Assembly (NCBI RefSeq): GCF_023718305.1
Contig: NZ_QEYO01000004.1
Span: forward strand, 186,001 to 250,000
Source of the DNA: Gramella sp. AN32
GTDB lineage: Bacteria > Bacteroidota > Bacteroidia > Flavobacteriales > Flavobacteriaceae
Direction: 5' to 3'
Length of the DNA: 64,000 nt
The notes beneath the pieces were generated by a model that worked only from the letters and a program-made list of their open reading frames with translations, was not told where the DNA came from and ran no database searches. Positions 56,158 to 64,000 of the stretch are shown here, in pieces. Numbering within the stretch: the first letter of the stretch is position 1; every line of letters begins with the position of its first letter. A program made the position numbers and the translations under genes.

Positions 56158-57277
56158 TTAATTTTTAGTTTCTTTCTGATATTTTAATACATAAGAATTT
56201 GTACCATCACTTCCATCTAATGCAACCCCACTTGGACAATAAAGGTATTCAGGTTCATTATTAGCATCCAATAACAACTGAGGTCTTTCAAACTTTACTT
56301 TTTTACCACCATAACGTACATTAGCTCCTTTTGGGAAACTCCCTTTAAGATAAAAATCTTGATAATTATGGAATCCAGATAAAGGTTTTGCATTAAATTT
56401 AACTCCGTCTTTTGATACCCAAAGCAAACCACCCCCTTTTTCAAGAATTCCATGATTATCAGTGGTCATTAAGCAAATTTGGTTTTTCCATAAAAAGGCA
56501 TAACCATCTTCTATTCTCACTTCATTAGTAGTAATTGGATTTGGCTGAATAATATACGGTCCCACTAATTTTTCTGAAATAGCAAGCCCCATACTTACTT
56601 TTGCTCCCGTCCCTTTAGCCCCTGCCATTGCTTTAAAATATAAAAGATATTTTCCGTTAGGATGTTTTATTAAACTAGGGTTATTTACCCCCACACCACT
56701 ACCAGAACACCAAATAGCATTGTCGTTTGGGGGGCTTAACAAAGGTTCGTTTTTATTTGGAATTTCTTTCCAAGGGCCATTTAGGCTATTACTTATAAGC
56801 ATTCCTATTTTTTGGCTAGGCCCATGGTTTTTTGCTCCATCGTTAGCAATATATACCAAAACATATTTATCATCAATTTTTCTAAATATTAGGATTGTGA
56901 AATCCTGCAGCATTCCAAAAACCATCTCCTTTTCCCTTTCCCACTACTTCTACGAACTGAAAAGGACCTTCAGGTTTTTTGGCTACATAATGTGCTATTT
57001 CGCTATTATATCGCCAAGCGGTTTTAAAAGGAGTTTCAGAAGACCATCTGGCAGAAAAAAGATGTACATTTCCTTCTTTGTCTCTTATTGGCGAGCTTCC
57101 CCAAACATCATAACCCGGTTCGTTTACGGCTTCTCCAACAAATTTCCAATGATCTGACATGGCAGTAGGAGTTTGAAACTGTTTTTGAGAGCCTTCACTT
57201 TTCTTGCTTTTTGCCACTTGACAAGAAATAAAAAAAGGTATTACAATTACTAAAAATGTTATACTAATATATTTCAT
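56158..57277 (-). pseudogene. GH43/GH117-like propeller lipoprotein, frameshifted
   Basis: Two overlapping frames make one protein. The first (57277 to 56882) has a lipoprotein signal ending FFISC, the start of a five-bladed propeller (YDVWGSSPIRDKEGNVHLFS) and AGFHNPNI, then a stop. The second continues RKIDDKYVLVYIANDG to the end at 56158 with GVNNPSLIKHPNGKYLLYFK, GPYIIQPNPITTNEVRIEDG and GGGLLWVSKDG. The break lies at the short T run near 56884-56887 (reverse complement aatatttagaaaaa), where one added T would restore the frame. It could be a sequencing error or a recent mutation. Otherwise intact, about 370 residues in total. Confidence 0.75.
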
Positions 57278-57368
57278 TAATGTAAATTTTTAAGATTGTT
57301 GTAAATTCTATGTACTTAATTTATTGTAAAACACATGGTATAACTTATGTAGTTTAACACCTTTGTTA

Positions 57369-59660
57369 TCAATAATTAAACATTAAAACTTCTCCTTTTT
57401 CAGTTTCTATTTCTTTTACAATGTCTTGATAATGCAGCTTTAAAGTGTTTCCTAATTTAGATTTAATGATTAACGTTTTTAACTTACCTAATTCCCATTC
57501 CATATCAATTTCAAAACCTTTTTTAGCAACAATTCCTTTAATGCTTCCAGAAGCCCATGCGGTTGGTAATGCGGGTAATATATGAACCTCATCATTATGA
57601 CTTTGCATTAACATTTCTGTAATTCCAGACACCACCCCAAAATTACCATCAATTTGAAAAGGCGGATGCACATCTAAAAGATTGGGCAACGTTGATTTTT
57701 TTTGCAAGGCTAAAATATTTTTATAAGCTTTTTCTCCTTCTAACAAACGAGCATAAAAGTTAATAATCCAGGCTCTGCTCCACCCAGTATGTCCACCACC
57801 ATGGGACAATCTCCCTTTAAGTGTTTTTTTAGCAGCTTCAAACAATTCGGGTGTTTTTGATTTTGAAATTTGATTAGATGGATGTAAAGCGTATAAATGT
57901 GAAATATGTCTATGTCCTGGTTCAGCTTCTTTAAGCTCTTCTACCCACTCTAACAATCTTCCATCTCTACCAATTTTAAGCGGAGGCATTTGTTCTATTT
58001 TATTTTTTAAAAGATTACTAAAATCTTTGTCAATCCCTAGGATATCTGCTGCCTTAATGCAATTACGAAATAATTCAAAAATAATTTCACGATCCATGGT
58101 TGGTCCCATATTTAAGGTAGCTTTTTCACCATCTTTGGTTAAAAAGTTGTTTTCTGGGGATACAGATGGTCCTGTAACTAAAAGTCCTGTTTTAGGATCT
58201 TTAACCATAAAATCAACAAAAAATAAGGCAGCTTCTCTCATAATAGGATAAGCTTGATTTTGTAGATATTCTCTATTCTCTGTATATTCATAATGGGTAA
58301 ATAAATGCTGACAAGCCCAAGCAGCTCCCATAGGCCACATCCCGTATCTTGCTTTTCCAAAAGGGGCGGTAGAATGCCAAGCATCACTGGTATGATGTGC
58401 TACAAAACCCCTTGCATTATATATTTTTTTAGCAGTTATACGCCCCATTTCTCTTAAATTACCTATATATTCTAAAAAGGGCTCATGGCATTCGGCAAGA
58501 TTTGTCATTTCTGCCATCCAATAATTCATTTGAATGTTGATATTGATATGGTAATCGGAATTCCAGGGTGGGGTAAATCCATTTGCCCAAATTCCTTGTA
58601 AATTCGCTGGTAAATTACCGGGTCTAGAACTGCTAATTAATAAATAACGTCCAAATTGATATTGCAACTGTGTTAAGTAATTGTCTGTAGCTCCTTGCTC
58701 TACTTTTTTTAACCTAACATCCATTGGTAATTCTTCGCCTGTTTTGTCAGATATTTTAAAATCAACTCTGTTAAATAGAGATTGGTAATCTGAAATGTGT
58801 CTATTCAAAAGTTTTTCATAAGAAACACCTTTTAATTTATTTAATGTAGCATCACATTCTTTTTCAGGATCTAAACCTCTATAATTGCTCGTGGCAACCA
58901 CTTTAATTAATACTTCATCTGCATTGGCAATTATTAATTTATCGTCTTCAACTTTTGATACACCTCCTTTATTTTCAAAATAAACAATCGCATGAAATTT
59001 AACACCATGACCATCACCAACATGTTCTGAAAATTCAATACGATTTTCTGACACCAAAATTTTAGTCTGTGCGCTACGTTTTATCCACGATGAGATATTA
59101 ATTTTCCCTTGTTGATTAGCAGAGTATTTATAAAACATTGCTTTGTCTGGAAAACTAGAAAAATATTCTCTTTTAAAATCAGTATCATTACTTTTAAATG
59201 TTGTGGTTACTAATGATTTTTGAATATCTAATTCACGCCTGTAATCGCTTACCGAATCTAAACCTGGAGTTTCAACAAATAAGTTAGCCAACATTTGATA
59301 GGTGCTTTTTCCAGTGGGCAATCTATTTGTTAAAATCCTTTTTTGAACCATTTCTTCAGCAGCCATATATTTACCATCAAATAACATTTTTTGAATGGTA
59401 TCAATATACTTTCCTGCATCTGTTTTATCTCGATTGTAATCTTTACCCCCGGTCCAAATTGTTTCTTCATTTAAACAGAAAATTTCCTTTTTTGGTGTAC
59501 CATAAATCATAGCTCCTAAATTTCCATTTCCTATAGGAAGTCCTTGATTCCATTCATCTGTAGGTTGTTCAAACCATATTTTTAAGGGTGTTTTTTCCTG
59601 AGACTGACTCATTAATGTACCACAACATAAACTAACAAAAAAGACTAAAATTTTTTTCAT
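57369..59660 (-). CDS. Glycoside hydrolase family 95 (alpha-L-fucosidase/alpha-L-galactosidase family)
   Basis: A 763-residue exported enzyme (signal peptide ending CGTLMSQS). N-terminal beta domain starting IWFEQPTDEWNQGLPIGNGNLGAMIYG, then a linker, then the alpha/alpha-six barrel. The barrel contains the Asn pair in HININIQMNYW (base-activating asparagines in GH95), the acid Glu region RLLEWVEELKEAEPGHRHISHLY and the Asp of PPFQIDGNFG. All match the inverting mechanism known for Bifidobacterium AfcA. GH95 includes alpha-1,2-L-fucosidases and alpha-L-galactosidases, and sequence alone does not separate them here. It sits among esterases and GH43-like proteins on an AT-rich segment. Confidence 0.92.
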   Translation of the reverse strand: MKKILVFFVSLCCGTLMSQSQEKTPLKIWFEQPTDEWNQGLPIGNGNLGAMIYGTPKKEIFCLNEETIWTGGKDYNRDKTDAGKYIDTIQKMLFDGKYMAAEEMVQKRILTNRLPTGKSTYQMLANLFVETPGLDSVSDYRRELDIQKSLVTTTFKSNDTDFKREYFSSFPDKAMFYKYSANQQGKINISSWIKRSAQTKILVSENRIEFSEHVGDGHGVKFHAIVYFENKGGVSKVEDDKLIIANADEVLIKVVATSNYRGLDPEKECDATLNKLKGVSYEKLLNRHISDYQSLFNRVDFKISDKTGEELPMDVRLKKVEQGATDNYLTQLQYQFGRYLLISSSRPGNLPANLQGIWANGFTPPWNSDYHININIQMNYWMAEMTNLAECHEPFLEYIGNLREMGRITAKKIYNARGFVAHHTSDAWHSTAPFGKARYGMWPMGAAWACQHLFTHYEYTENREYLQNQAYPIMREAALFFVDFMVKDPKTGLLVTGPSVSPENNFLTKDGEKATLNMGPTMDREIIFELFRNCIKAADILGIDKDFSNLLKNKIEQMPPLKIGRDGRLLEWVEELKEAEPGHRHISHLYALHPSNQISKSKTPELFEAAKKTLKGRLSHGGGHTGWSRAWIINFYARLLEGEKAYKNILALQKKSTLPNLLDVHPPFQIDGNFGVVSGITEMLMQSHNDEVHILPALPTAWASGSIKGIVAKKGFEIDMEWELGKLKTLIIKSKLGNTLKLHYQDIVKEIETEKGEVLMFNY

Positions 59661-59836
59661 GTATCAATATTTGATTACAAATAATAATTGTCCAAATACA
59701 CATCGATTAAAGCCAACTAAAATCTCAATTACATTCTATAAATGTTGTATATGAATCAATTTAAGCTCAAAATGTATTATTAAAGAAAGATTATTTTTAT
59801 ACCATAAAACCCTACATTCAATGCTTTAAGCTTTTA

Positions 59837-60913
59837 TCAATCAGTATTTTGCAATGGCATAAAAATAGTATAAGAATCATTCCCTCTTTTTATTGCAAGA
59901 CATAGAACAGCGGGATTATTATTTTCTAAATAAACAAAAGGACGTTCCATACGATTTGGAAGTAGGAAAGAACCATCCTCAAGTAGTATCCTCTTACTAG
60001 TTATCTTATAGTTTTTTGCTTTTTCCCAATTCACCCCATCAATAGACATCATTAATCCTATGTAAGAATGTGCATGAAAAACAGCATAAAATTTATTTTG
60101 TTTTGTATCATACCACATAGAAACATCTTCTGTATCCAAATTACCTATAACAGGATTAGGCTGTATTGTAAAAGGCCCTGTTGGAGAATTAGATACAGCA
60201 ATTGCTTGATTTCTTATGAATTTTTTTTCATTGGGTTTATCTCCTTTAACTATTAGATAGTATTTACCATCTTTTCCCTGACTAATTGCTGGGTTTACTG
60301 CTATGGTTTCAATAGGACCAGAAGGCTCTATCAATGCTTTATCCATTCTTTTCCAAGGCCCATTAATGGATTTAGAAACTGCTACTCCTGTTCTTTGATT
60401 TTTACGAAGTATTCCTCTTTTTTTGTTCTTTAATGACGCCGTGCTTAAGCTTATTAAATCTCGGTGTGTATATTCTTCACCTCCTAAATTTGTAGCAATG
60501 TAATACAAGTAGTAATTACCATTAAAATATTTAATTTTAGGGTTATGAGCTGTAATTTCATCCCAATTTCCATTATCCTTGCCTTTTAAAATAGTTTCTT
60601 TATATTTCCATGGCCCGGTGGGAGTCTCTGAAACAGCATGAGCAATTTCAGAAAAGGTTAACCATGCATTAAAAGTGTATTCTCTTTTCCATCTTGAATA
60701 AAACAAATGATATTTACCTTTTTTATCTTTAATAACGGAGCCACCCCAATTGTAATATAGAGTATCACGAAAAACACCTTCTTTTTTTAAAGGTTTGATC
60801 ATTTTACCAATATTTAGAGTGTCTTTTATTTGTTGTGATTCAACATGTAAAGGATAACTCAACAATAATATGAACAATATTTTTGTAAGAATTTTAAAAG
60901 TTTGTTTGTTCAT
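59837..60913 (-). CDS. GH43/GH117-like five-bladed propeller glycoside hydrolase (exported)
   Basis: The start at 60913 (MNKQTFKILTKILFILLLSY) gives a clean signal peptide. Earlier in-frame ATGs at 60922 and 60949 would overlap the upstream gene. The product is 358 residues, one beta-propeller with recurring blade motifs: WGGSVIKDKKGKYHLFYSRW, AHNPKIKYFNGNYYLYYIA, NPAISQGKDGKYYLIVKGD and TIQPNPVIGNLDTEDVSMW. The blade aspartate/glutamate pattern is like GH43 and GH117. Substrate not assignable. It resembles the frameshifted gene at 56158 and the partial gene at 63408, forming a family of three. Confidence 0.75.
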   Translation of the reverse strand: MNKQTFKILTKILFILLLSYPLHVESQQIKDTLNIGKMIKPLKKEGVFRDTLYYNWGGSVIKDKKGKYHLFYSRWKREYTFNAWLTFSEIAHAVSETPTGPWKYKETILKGKDNGNWDEITAHNPKIKYFNGNYYLYYIATNLGGEEYTHRDLISLSTASLKNKKRGILRKNQRTGVAVSKSINGPWKRMDKALIEPSGPIETIAVNPAISQGKDGKYYLIVKGDKPNEKKFIRNQAIAVSNSPTGPFTIQPNPVIGNLDTEDVSMWYDTKQNKFYAVFHAHSYIGLMMSIDGVNWEKAKNYKITSKRILLEDGSFLLPNRMERPFVYLENNNPAVLCLAIKRGNDSYTIFMPLQNTD

Positions 60914-60914
60914 T

Positions 60915-61745
60915 TTAGTCATTTTTTTTCTGACTAAAAAGCCAATCAATCAATCCTGGGTTTTTCCATGCTAACTCATACGATTTATGTCCTACACCTT
61001 TATAAATTGTTAATCGAGCTTGGTGTTTTTTAAATCTATTCAACGCTTTAACCATCTCCATTGAGCCAGATAATGGCACCGTTGTATCTTTATCTCCATG
61101 AAAAGCCCAAATAGGAAGGTTTTTAATATTCTGAGCCATAGATGGATCTCCTGCACCACAAACGGGAACGGCTGCTGCAATCATTTTGTGGTAACGTGTA
61201 ATAAAATTCCAAGTACCATATCCTCCCATTGAAACTCCTATTACATAAACACGATCTTTATCTACTGAGTTTTCTAAAATTACCTTGTCTAAAATCTCTT
61301 TTGCTAATTTCATAGGAGTACTAAGTGGAATTTCCTTCATATTGTAAGATCCGTTTTTCCAAGGCACATTTACCCATTGTTCGTTGCTAGGACATTGTGG
61401 CATCAAAATAATACACGGATGTTCTCGTTGTACTTCTTTATCTATCCATCCTGCCACCCAAGGGCATAATTGTTTTAGATTGTCATTTCCTCTGGAGCCC
61501 GCTCCATGAAGTGAAAGAACCAGTGGATATTTTTTATTAGGATTGTAATCTGCTGGCAAAAAAAGTCTGTAAGACATGGTATTCCCTTTGTCATCGGAAT
61601 ATTTATAAGCTGTTGTGTTTTTTACATAAAACTCTCTATCGTGTTGTGCGATGCTGTTGCCCTCCGAAAAGCCATCAACATATGATATTTGACCCAATAC
61701 AAATTGTGTGAATAGACAAAAAAATAGTAGTGTAAAATATTTCAT
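60915..61745 (-). CDS. Exported alpha/beta-hydrolase esterase
   Basis: A 276-residue exported protein (signal peptide ending FVLGQ). Alpha/beta-hydrolase fold of the prolyl-oligopeptidase/feruloyl-esterase-like group: oxyanion region LSLHGAGSRGNDN, nucleophile Ser in GVSMGGYGTW (about 169), acid Asp in FHGDKDTTVP and catalytic His in GVGHKSYELAW. Such proteins remove acyl groups from polysaccharides. It is 2 bp downstream of the bifunctional esterase gene and 1 bp upstream of the GH43-like gene, so the three are co-transcribed. Confidence 0.85.
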   Translation of the reverse strand: MKYFTLLFFCLFTQFVLGQISYVDGFSEGNSIAQHDREFYVKNTTAYKYSDDKGNTMSYRLFLPADYNPNKKYPLVLSLHGAGSRGNDNLKQLCPWVAGWIDKEVQREHPCIILMPQCPSNEQWVNVPWKNGSYNMKEIPLSTPMKLAKEILDKVILENSVDKDRVYVIGVSMGGYGTWNFITRYHKMIAAAVPVCGAGDPSMAQNIKNLPIWAFHGDKDTTVPLSGSMEMVKALNRFKKHQARLTIYKGVGHKSYELAWKNPGLIDWLFSQKKND

Positions 61746-61747
61746 TT

Positions 61748-63214
61748 TTATTTTATTTTTCTAGCTATTTTTTTCGCCAATACTTTGTATCCTTTTTCGG
61801 TAAGGTGCACACCATCCCTTGTATATTTAAAACTCTTGTTCATCAATTTATTTACATCTATCAATTCTACATCCTGCTCTTGGGCTATTTCTTTAATAGC
61901 GGGAATCACCCATTTATGTAACTGCTCTATACGTTCTTTTGTTTTTGGGTCTCTGTTTTTAGGATGCTCGTAAATAGGTAGCGGAGTTAACACGTATATT
62001 TCTGCATTTTTATTCTTGTTTTTGTAGGTATTTATCAATTTAACGTACTGACTTTTAAACTCTTCTTTTGGAGTTCCTGTAAATTCTGTTTTTCTATTTT
62101 TATCTAAACACCACTTTACATTTGCATCGTTTGTTCCAAACATTATCAAAGCAATATCTGGAGTAAATTTTAATGATTTTTTATATTGCTCTGTCTTAAA
62201 ATATGGATAGGTTGTTCCCTGAAGCAATGTCGCACCTCCTTTTCCAAAATTTTTTACCTGATATTTATCCCCTATTCTTTCTTGTAAAAACTTAGGATAT
62301 TTAGCTTGTGTATTGCTATCTCCAATACAAGATACTTGTTTTATATTTTTGTTTATGGTCGGCTTTTTTTTCAGATATCCCAATTTTTCTAAATACACAT
62401 CTGTTTGATAGGTTGTTAAATTAAAGTATTTGTTTCCTGTTCCTTTTCTAAAAAAATCACCATTAAAAAAACCATGACCAGCATTTTCTACAGCTATTAA
62501 TTCACATTCGTTCCCAGCTTTTTTCATTAAATTGGTAAAGCGTTCCGCATTTTCAAAAGGTACCGTTTCGTCTTTAGTTCCATGAAACAATAATACGGGA
62601 GGCATATTCTTTTTTATTTGATGACAGGGAGATATTTCTGTTTCTCTACCAGCAACTTTTCCATATCCATATCCTTCTTTAGTAGTATCTAAAACAGGAT
62701 TATACGCTACCACAGCATTAGGAACAGAACTAATGGATAGATTTTCATTAGGGTTGTCTAACCCCTCTATTAACGCTGTTGTTATTGCAATATGTCCTCC
62801 GGCAGAGCCTCCACTAGCAACAATTTTAGTAGGATCAATATTTAATTCTTTTGCATGTTCACGAACCCAACGAATGGCAGATTTTGCATCTTCAACAGCA
62901 TCAAAAGGCGTAGTTCCGTGTGTGTTTTTTATTCTATATTCTGCAGATATGGCCAGCATTCCTCTAGAGGCAAAATACTTGCTTTGCTGATAAAATTGTT
63001 TTGGATTTCCAGAAACCCATCCACCTCCAAAAAAGAACACAATAGCCGCAGTTGGTTTTGTAGTCTTTTGGGGGTTAAAAATATGAAGTGATAAACTGTC
63101 TCCTTGAATTTCTTTATAAACAACTTTTTTGTCTGGAACAATGTTTTGAGCTATTAGATTTAGGGCTGTAAAAATTACAAGTATTAAGCTTAAGATTGCT
63201 TTTTGTGATTTCAT
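61748..63214 (-). CDS. Bifunctional esterase: alpha/beta-hydrolase fused to SGNH hydrolase
   Basis: A 488-residue exported protein (signal peptide ending ALNLIAQ). Residues about 30-285 form an alpha/beta hydrolase of the acetyl-esterase/HSL-like type: FFFGGGWVSG oxyanion motif, GGSAGG with the nucleophile Ser, FHGTKDETVP with Asp, NAGHGFF with His. Residues about 290-488 form an SGNH hydrolase: block I CIGDSNTQ, Gly in NFGKGGAT, Asn in FGTNDANVKW and Asp/His in YTRDGVHLTEKG. Both active sites look complete. One polypeptide that removes two kinds of ester from a decorated glycan is the likely meaning. Confidence 0.88.
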   Translation of the reverse strand: MKSQKAILSLILVIFTALNLIAQNIVPDKKVVYKEIQGDSLSLHIFNPQKTTKPTAAIVFFFGGGWVSGNPKQFYQQSKYFASRGMLAISAEYRIKNTHGTTPFDAVEDAKSAIRWVREHAKELNIDPTKIVASGGSAGGHIAITTALIEGLDNPNENLSISSVPNAVVAYNPVLDTTKEGYGYGKVAGRETEISPCHQIKKNMPPVLLFHGTKDETVPFENAERFTNLMKKAGNECELIAVENAGHGFFNGDFFRKGTGNKYFNLTTYQTDVYLEKLGYLKKKPTINKNIKQVSCIGDSNTQAKYPKFLQERIGDKYQVKNFGKGGATLLQGTTYPYFKTEQYKKSLKFTPDIALIMFGTNDANVKWCLDKNRKTEFTGTPKEEFKSQYVKLINTYKNKNKNAEIYVLTPLPIYEHPKNRDPKTKERIEQLHKWVIPAIKEIAQEQDVELIDVNKLMNKSFKYTRDGVHLTEKGYKVLAKKIARKIK

Positions 63215-63270
63215 TATTTCATTACATTAAATACTCTTTTATCTGTTTTAAATATGCTAATTATATCTAT

Positions 63271-63288
63271 TATACTAAAAAGAGTATA
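63271..63288. promoter_or_regulatory. Inverted repeat TATACT-n6-AGTATA
   Basis: Perfect 6-bp arms (63271-63276 and 63283-63288) separated by aaaaag, 57 bp upstream of the bifunctional esterase start codon. A possible operator or a weak hairpin. AT-rich context makes chance likely. Confidence 0.25.
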
Positions 63289-63407
63289 TTTTATTAACTA
63301 AATTTTTAAGGGAGTATTTATGTAAAAGAGTTGTATTAATAGAATTATTACATTTAGAATACTTCTATTTTTGATTATTAAATATAAATGTTTCATAAGA
63401 ATTTAAA

Positions 63408-64000
63408 CTACTCAAAACTAATTTTAAATACATGAGAACTACTACCATAACCAGGTTTCACTTGAACACCTGTAGCCAAATATAAATAAGCTGGTTTGTC
63501 ATCAATAAAAAGTATTTGTGCACGTTCTAGATGTCCGTCTTTTTTACCTCTATATGAAATAGCATCTTTTAAATACTCTTCTCCAACATAATGTTGTAAA
63601 TCTTCATAAGCACGTACAGTCTTTTCAGCAGGAAATGAAAAACCATCCTCAGATTTCCATAACAAACCACCACCTCTATTTCCTAGAGCACCTCTAAAAT
63701 CACGGCTTAACATATAAACAGAATCATTCATAGTAAATGCAAATGCATCTTCAAGAGGCATTTTAGGATCGGTTACTCTTGTAGGGGTATGTATATATGG
63801 CCCTTCTACATTATCAGCAACTACGACCCCGTATACATAAACATATCCTTTAGTCTCTTTTTTAACCACAGATTTATGATATAGAAAATATTTACCATTA
63901 TATTTTATTAAGGATGGGTTAGAAACTCCAAGCTTGGCAGTATAATTCCAAGTATTAGGATCCTGAGTTTTACGTAAAATGGTACCATCTGGCTCTGCTC
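63408..64000 (-). CDS. GH43/GH117-like propeller glycoside hydrolase (partial, 5' end outside window)
   Basis: The open frame continues to the right edge. Its visible part begins AEPDGTILRKTQDPNTWNY and has LGVSNPSLIKYNGKYFLYHK, GPYIHTPTRVTDPKMPLEDAF, GGGLLWKSEDGFSFPAE and RAQILFIDDKPAYLYLATG. These blades match the frameshifted gene at 56158 (GVNNPSLIKHPNGKYLLYFK, GGGLLWVSKDG, FERPQLLLD), so it is a third member. A GTG near 63869 is internal and not the start. The signal peptide and first blades are beyond the edge. Confidence 0.8.
   Translation of the reverse strand, partial: AEPDGTILRKTQDPNTWNYTAKLGVSNPSLIKYNGKYFLYHKSVVKKETKGYVYVYGVVVADNVEGPYIHTPTRVTDPKMPLEDAFAFTMNDSVYMLSRDFRGALGNRGGGLLWKSEDGFSFPAEKTVRAYEDLQHYVGEEYLKDAISYRGKKDGHLERAQILFIDDKPAYLYLATGVQVKPGYGSSSHVFKISFE

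Noticed and set aside
60914..60949. Longer start for the GH43-like gene at 60949
   Set aside because: It would overlap the upstream esterase gene by 35 bp. ATG 60913 begins a clean signal peptide with a 1-bp gap.

Overview
The window looks like a chromosome segment of a flavobacterium (phylum Bacteroidota). It carries two SusC/SusD outer-membrane pairs, many lipoproteins with a lipobox directly before Cys, glycoside hydrolases of families typical of this phylum (GH89, GH95, GH97), a PafA-type phosphatase, low GC, A-rich leaders instead of clear Shine-Dalgarno sites, and promoter elements of the form TAnnTTTG. From about 2.3 kb to the right end nearly every gene is on the minus strand. No rRNA, tRNA, CRISPR array or prophage was seen.

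Region 1 (1-4.7 kb) is ordinary: the end of an alpha/beta hydrolase, a DsbA/FrnE-like oxidoreductase, a serine beta-lactamase-like hydrolase, a formylglycine-generating-enzyme-like lipoprotein, a small conserved-looking protein and intergenic debris.

Region 2 (4.7-34.2 kb), read right to left, is a large amino-sugar glycan locus: FHS-type sugar permease, SusC, SusD, two PKD/beta-propeller lipoproteins flanking an endonuclease/exonuclease/phosphatase-fold lipoprotein, a metallophosphoesterase with a propeller tail, a ROK repressor, NagB fused to a PIG-L domain, a ROK sugar kinase, two tandem GH89 alpha-N-acetylglucosaminidases, a GH97 enzyme plus a GH97 fragment, a Gfo/Idh/MocA oxidoreductase, a decayed gene, a PafA-like phosphatase, glycerate kinase and a GntP-family permease. 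Three unrelated phosphoesterase families beside alpha-GlcNAc-releasing enzymes suggest a phosphate-bearing, alpha-GlcNAc-containing glycan. That is an inference. The two propeller lipoproteins share an almost perfect 900-bp tract flanked by diverged sequence, which looks like recent gene conversion.

Region 3 (34.5-52.6 kb) holds a sugar-acid (non-phosphorylative) catabolic locus. A tight eight-gene operon runs SusC, SusD, SDR, TSUP permease, DHDPS-family aldolase, SSS symporter, enolase-superfamily dehydratase, SMP-30 lactonase. A second group contains an AraC regulator, two paralogous uncharacterised lipoproteins, another SDR and an FAH-family hydrolase. A nearly identical 34-bp element sits at exactly the same distance from a TAnnTTTG hexamer-like element upstream of two of these units, and is the best candidate for the AraC target.

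Region 4 (52.6-64 kb) has a DeoR regulator with a sialate O-acetylesterase-like enzyme, then a gene graveyard (SGNH hydrolase, AraC regulator and IS21 istB remnants, plus strand), then a more AT-rich group: a GH95 enzyme (alpha-L-fucosidase/galactosidase family), three GH43/GH117-like propeller proteins (one frameshifted, one cut by the window edge), an esterase and an esterase-SGNH fusion. GH95 together with the non-phosphorylative pathway makes L-fucose or a related L-sugar a plausible substrate for regions 3-4.
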